A stretch of 5,096 nt of DNA from Nanobdellota archaeon (GTDB lineage Archaea; Nanobdellota; Nanobdellia; Pacearchaeales; GW2011-AR1): contig JAHKAF010000081.1 in assembly GCA_018825865.1 (NCBI GenBank), positions 1 through 5,096 on the forward strand, written 5' to 3'. Shown piece by piece: positions 3,758 to 5,096 of the stretch. Both the position numbers and the translations under genes were made by a program. Position 1 is the stretch's first letter. Each line of letters begins with the position of its first letter. The notes below the pieces were generated by a model that saw only the letters and a list, made by a program, of their open reading frames with translations, was not told the DNA's origin and made no database searches.

Positions 3758-4126
3758 ATGGTAACAAAAAAAGGAAGAAAGATTTCCGGCGGGAAGTATG
3801 TCAAAAATCGGAAAAAGAAATCCTATGAAAGAGCAGGTCAAAAAAGAATAGTTAAACTTAAAGAGGACAAACGGAGGTCAAAAAGAGTTATGGGAGGAAA
3901 TAAAAAAACATTTTTGCTCGGAGGGAAATTTGTGAATGTTAAAATAAAAGATAAGAAACAAAAAATAGAAATAAAAAACGTTCTTACAACTCCTTCAAAC
4001 AGATTCTTAGCGAGGCAAAACATAATCACAAAAGGAACAATCGTTGAAACAGAGTTAGGGAACGTAAAGATAACTAATCGCCCAAGCCAGGAAGGGATGA
4101 TAAATGGGGTTTTGGTTGAGAACTAA
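3758..4126 (+). CDS. rps8e: 30S ribosomal protein S8e
   Basis: S8e is a small-subunit protein found in archaea and eukaryotes but not bacteria. The 122-residue length is normal for the archaeal form. The basic N-terminus carries GRKISGGKY (6-14) followed by a K/R-rich stretch. KRVMGGNKKTFLL (42-54) matches the conserved RVRGGNRK region. The strongly conserved C-terminal half is present as NRFLARQNIITKGTIVETEL (81-100) followed by NVKITNRPSQEGMINGVLV. The gene is the only plus-strand gene here, divergent from the Sm-like gene and convergent with the Lrp-type regulator. Its TAA stop (4124-4126) shares bases with the opposing TAG. The start is supported by the TATA box 23-30 bases upstream. Confidence 0.96.
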   Translation: MVTKKGRKISGGKYVKNRKKKSYERAGQKRIVKLKEDKRRSKRVMGGNKKTFLLGGKFVNVKIKDKKQKIEIKNVLTTPSNRFLARQNIITKGTIVETELGNVKITNRPSQEGMINGVLVEN

Positions 4127-5079
4127 GAAGGAAAATAAACCATCTTTATTTCTTTTCTCGCAACACCATATTTATATGAATCAATAATATCACTAAACTT
4201 TTCCCTTAACTTATCCAATATTTTATGAAATTCTTCAAGATCATTTAACTGCAACTCAATCTCAAAGTCCGCTCCTCCGATAGTCTTATTTGTAGTCACG
4301 ATAGATTTATTGGATTTACAAAAATCCTCTAAATCCTTCATACGAGAATTATTAATCAATCTCAAATAAATCTTATAGTCCTTAAACCCCAGTTTATCTA
4401 AATCAAGATTTACTCTATATCCTTTAACAATTTCCTTTTTCTCTAAGCTTTTTATTCGATACGTTACAGATTGGGGTGCCATCTTCAACTTCGACGCCAA
4501 ATCAACCAAAGGGATTCTTGCATTCTCGGAGATTAATTCCAACAATTTCAAATCAACTTTATCAAATTTATCTTTCTTTGAAGCTCCAACTAAATACTCC
4601 TCTCTTGAAGAAATTTTATCTAGAATATATGATTTTGAAAATTGCCTTATATGGGAGTAAATGACAACTTCTTTTGATTGAATATATTTATTATATTTGG
4701 ACAATTTCTCTAAGTACCCATAAAACTCATAAACATCTTCGACAAAAGTTGCATATGCGATATCGCAGATATTCTCGACAGACATCAGCCACCAAACCTC
4801 TTTTTGTTTTTTCAAAAAATCCACAAACTCTTCTTGTTTCTTCGGAGCAATCCCTTTAAGCTTAATATAAACTCTAAAACTCAAAAATCCCAACTTAGAA
4901 TAATCAATAATCGCGTTATATCCTTTAATTACCCCTCGCTGTTCAAGATTTTTGATTCTATAATTAATCAATTGCTTTGACTTTCCAACTTTCTTAGCAA
5001 TCTGATTAAGGGTTTGTCTAGCGTCTTTATCCAACTCAGATAAAATCTTCCTATCAATTAAATCAATCTTTTCTACCAT
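4123..5079 (-). CDS. Double-length Lrp/AsnC-type transcription regulator (two HTH-ligand modules)
   Basis: Lrp/AsnC proteins are DNA-binding regulators, often responding to amino acids. Ordinary members have about 150 residues; this one has 318 and contains the module twice. HTH 1 lies at about 5-54, with IDLIDRKILSELDKDARQT followed by NQIAKKVGKSKQLINYRIK. A RAM-like alpha-beta domain follows at about 62-142. After a charged linker (about 155-172), HTH 2 lies at about 173-221 (VDLKLLELISENARIPLVDL, then SVTYRIKSLEKKEIVKGY), with a second RAM-like domain at about 225-312. The halves are visibly related: YRIKNLEQRGVIKGY aligns with YRIKSLEKKEIVKGY, and SKLGF with DKLGF. The second RAM keeps a GGADFE segment (268-273) resembling the ligand-site GxxD motif; the equivalent NICDI (103-107) lacks the glycine. 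The promoter must lie mostly beyond the right edge. The target genes are unknown. The C-terminus meets rps8e tail to tail. Confidence 0.9.
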   Translation of the reverse strand: MVEKIDLIDRKILSELDKDARQTLNQIAKKVGKSKQLINYRIKNLEQRGVIKGYNAIIDYSKLGFLSFRVYIKLKGIAPKKQEEFVDFLKKQKEVWWLMSVENICDIAYATFVEDVYEFYGYLEKLSKYNKYIQSKEVVIYSHIRQFSKSYILDKISSREEYLVGASKKDKFDKVDLKLLELISENARIPLVDLASKLKMAPQSVTYRIKSLEKKEIVKGYRVNLDLDKLGFKDYKIYLRLINNSRMKDLEDFCKSNKSIVTTNKTIGGADFEIELQLNDLEEFHKILDKLREKFSDIIDSYKYGVARKEIKMVYFPS

Positions 5080-5096
5080 AATTTTACATAAATAGA

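Noticed and set aside
3838..4029. Hydrophobic minus-strand frame opposite rps8e
   Set aside because: The Phe/Leu-rich translation is the expected antisense of lysine-rich coding DNA, not a membrane protein.
4476..4859. Two plus-strand frames opposite the Lrp-type gene
   Set aside because: They are shadows of a well-supported two-module regulator and have no supporting signals.

Overview
The window looks like part of an AT-rich archaeal chromosome. A small DPANN-type genome (Pacearchaeota or Woesearchaeota-like) fits best, but that lineage call is an inference. The archaeal evidence is an S8e ribosomal protein (archaea and eukaryotes only), an Sm-like archaeal protein, a tRNA-Arg gene with a short anticodon-loop intron and a bulge-helix-bulge-like fold, tRNA genes without encoded CCA, and archaeal TATA boxes (TTTAAATA and close variants) at a fixed distance from gene starts. 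The glycyl-tRNA synthetase is the exception, because its motifs read like the bacterial homodimeric (alpha2) type.

Layout by position: 1-126 (-) is the N-terminal part of a lysine-rich repeat protein that runs off the left edge. 236-1765 (-) is glycyl-tRNA synthetase. 1827-1899 (-) is tRNA-Cys(GCA). 2097-2187 (-) is tRNA-Arg(TCT) with an 18-nt intron. 2272-3174 (-) is ribonuclease Z. 3269-3520 (-) is an Sm-like protein. 3758-4126 (+) is ribosomal protein S8e. 4123-5079 (-) is a double-length Lrp/AsnC-type regulator whose stop codon overlaps that of S8e. No intergenic gap exceeds 300 bases; the longest are 1900-2096 and 3521-3757, and both contain short GC-rich repeat or hairpin elements that I cannot assign.

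Functionally this is an RNA-maturation and translation neighbourhood. RNase Z would trim the 3' ends of the two CCA-less tRNAs beside it, the Sm-like ring is a general RNA binder, GlyRS charges tRNA-Gly, and S8e belongs to the 30S subunit. Each gene appears to have its own promoter, so this is a cluster of single transcription units rather than an operon.

The most consistent signal is promoter geometry. In four protein genes (glyS, rnz, the Sm-like gene, rps8e) the TATA box lies about 22-30 nt before the start codon, which predicts leaderless mRNAs. In both tRNA genes it lies about 23-31 nt before the first mature tRNA base, which predicts tRNA transcripts that begin at or very near +1. Only the lysine-rich gene has room for a leader and shows a Shine-Dalgarno-like GAGG. 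I found no mobile element, CRISPR array, phage gene or defence system.
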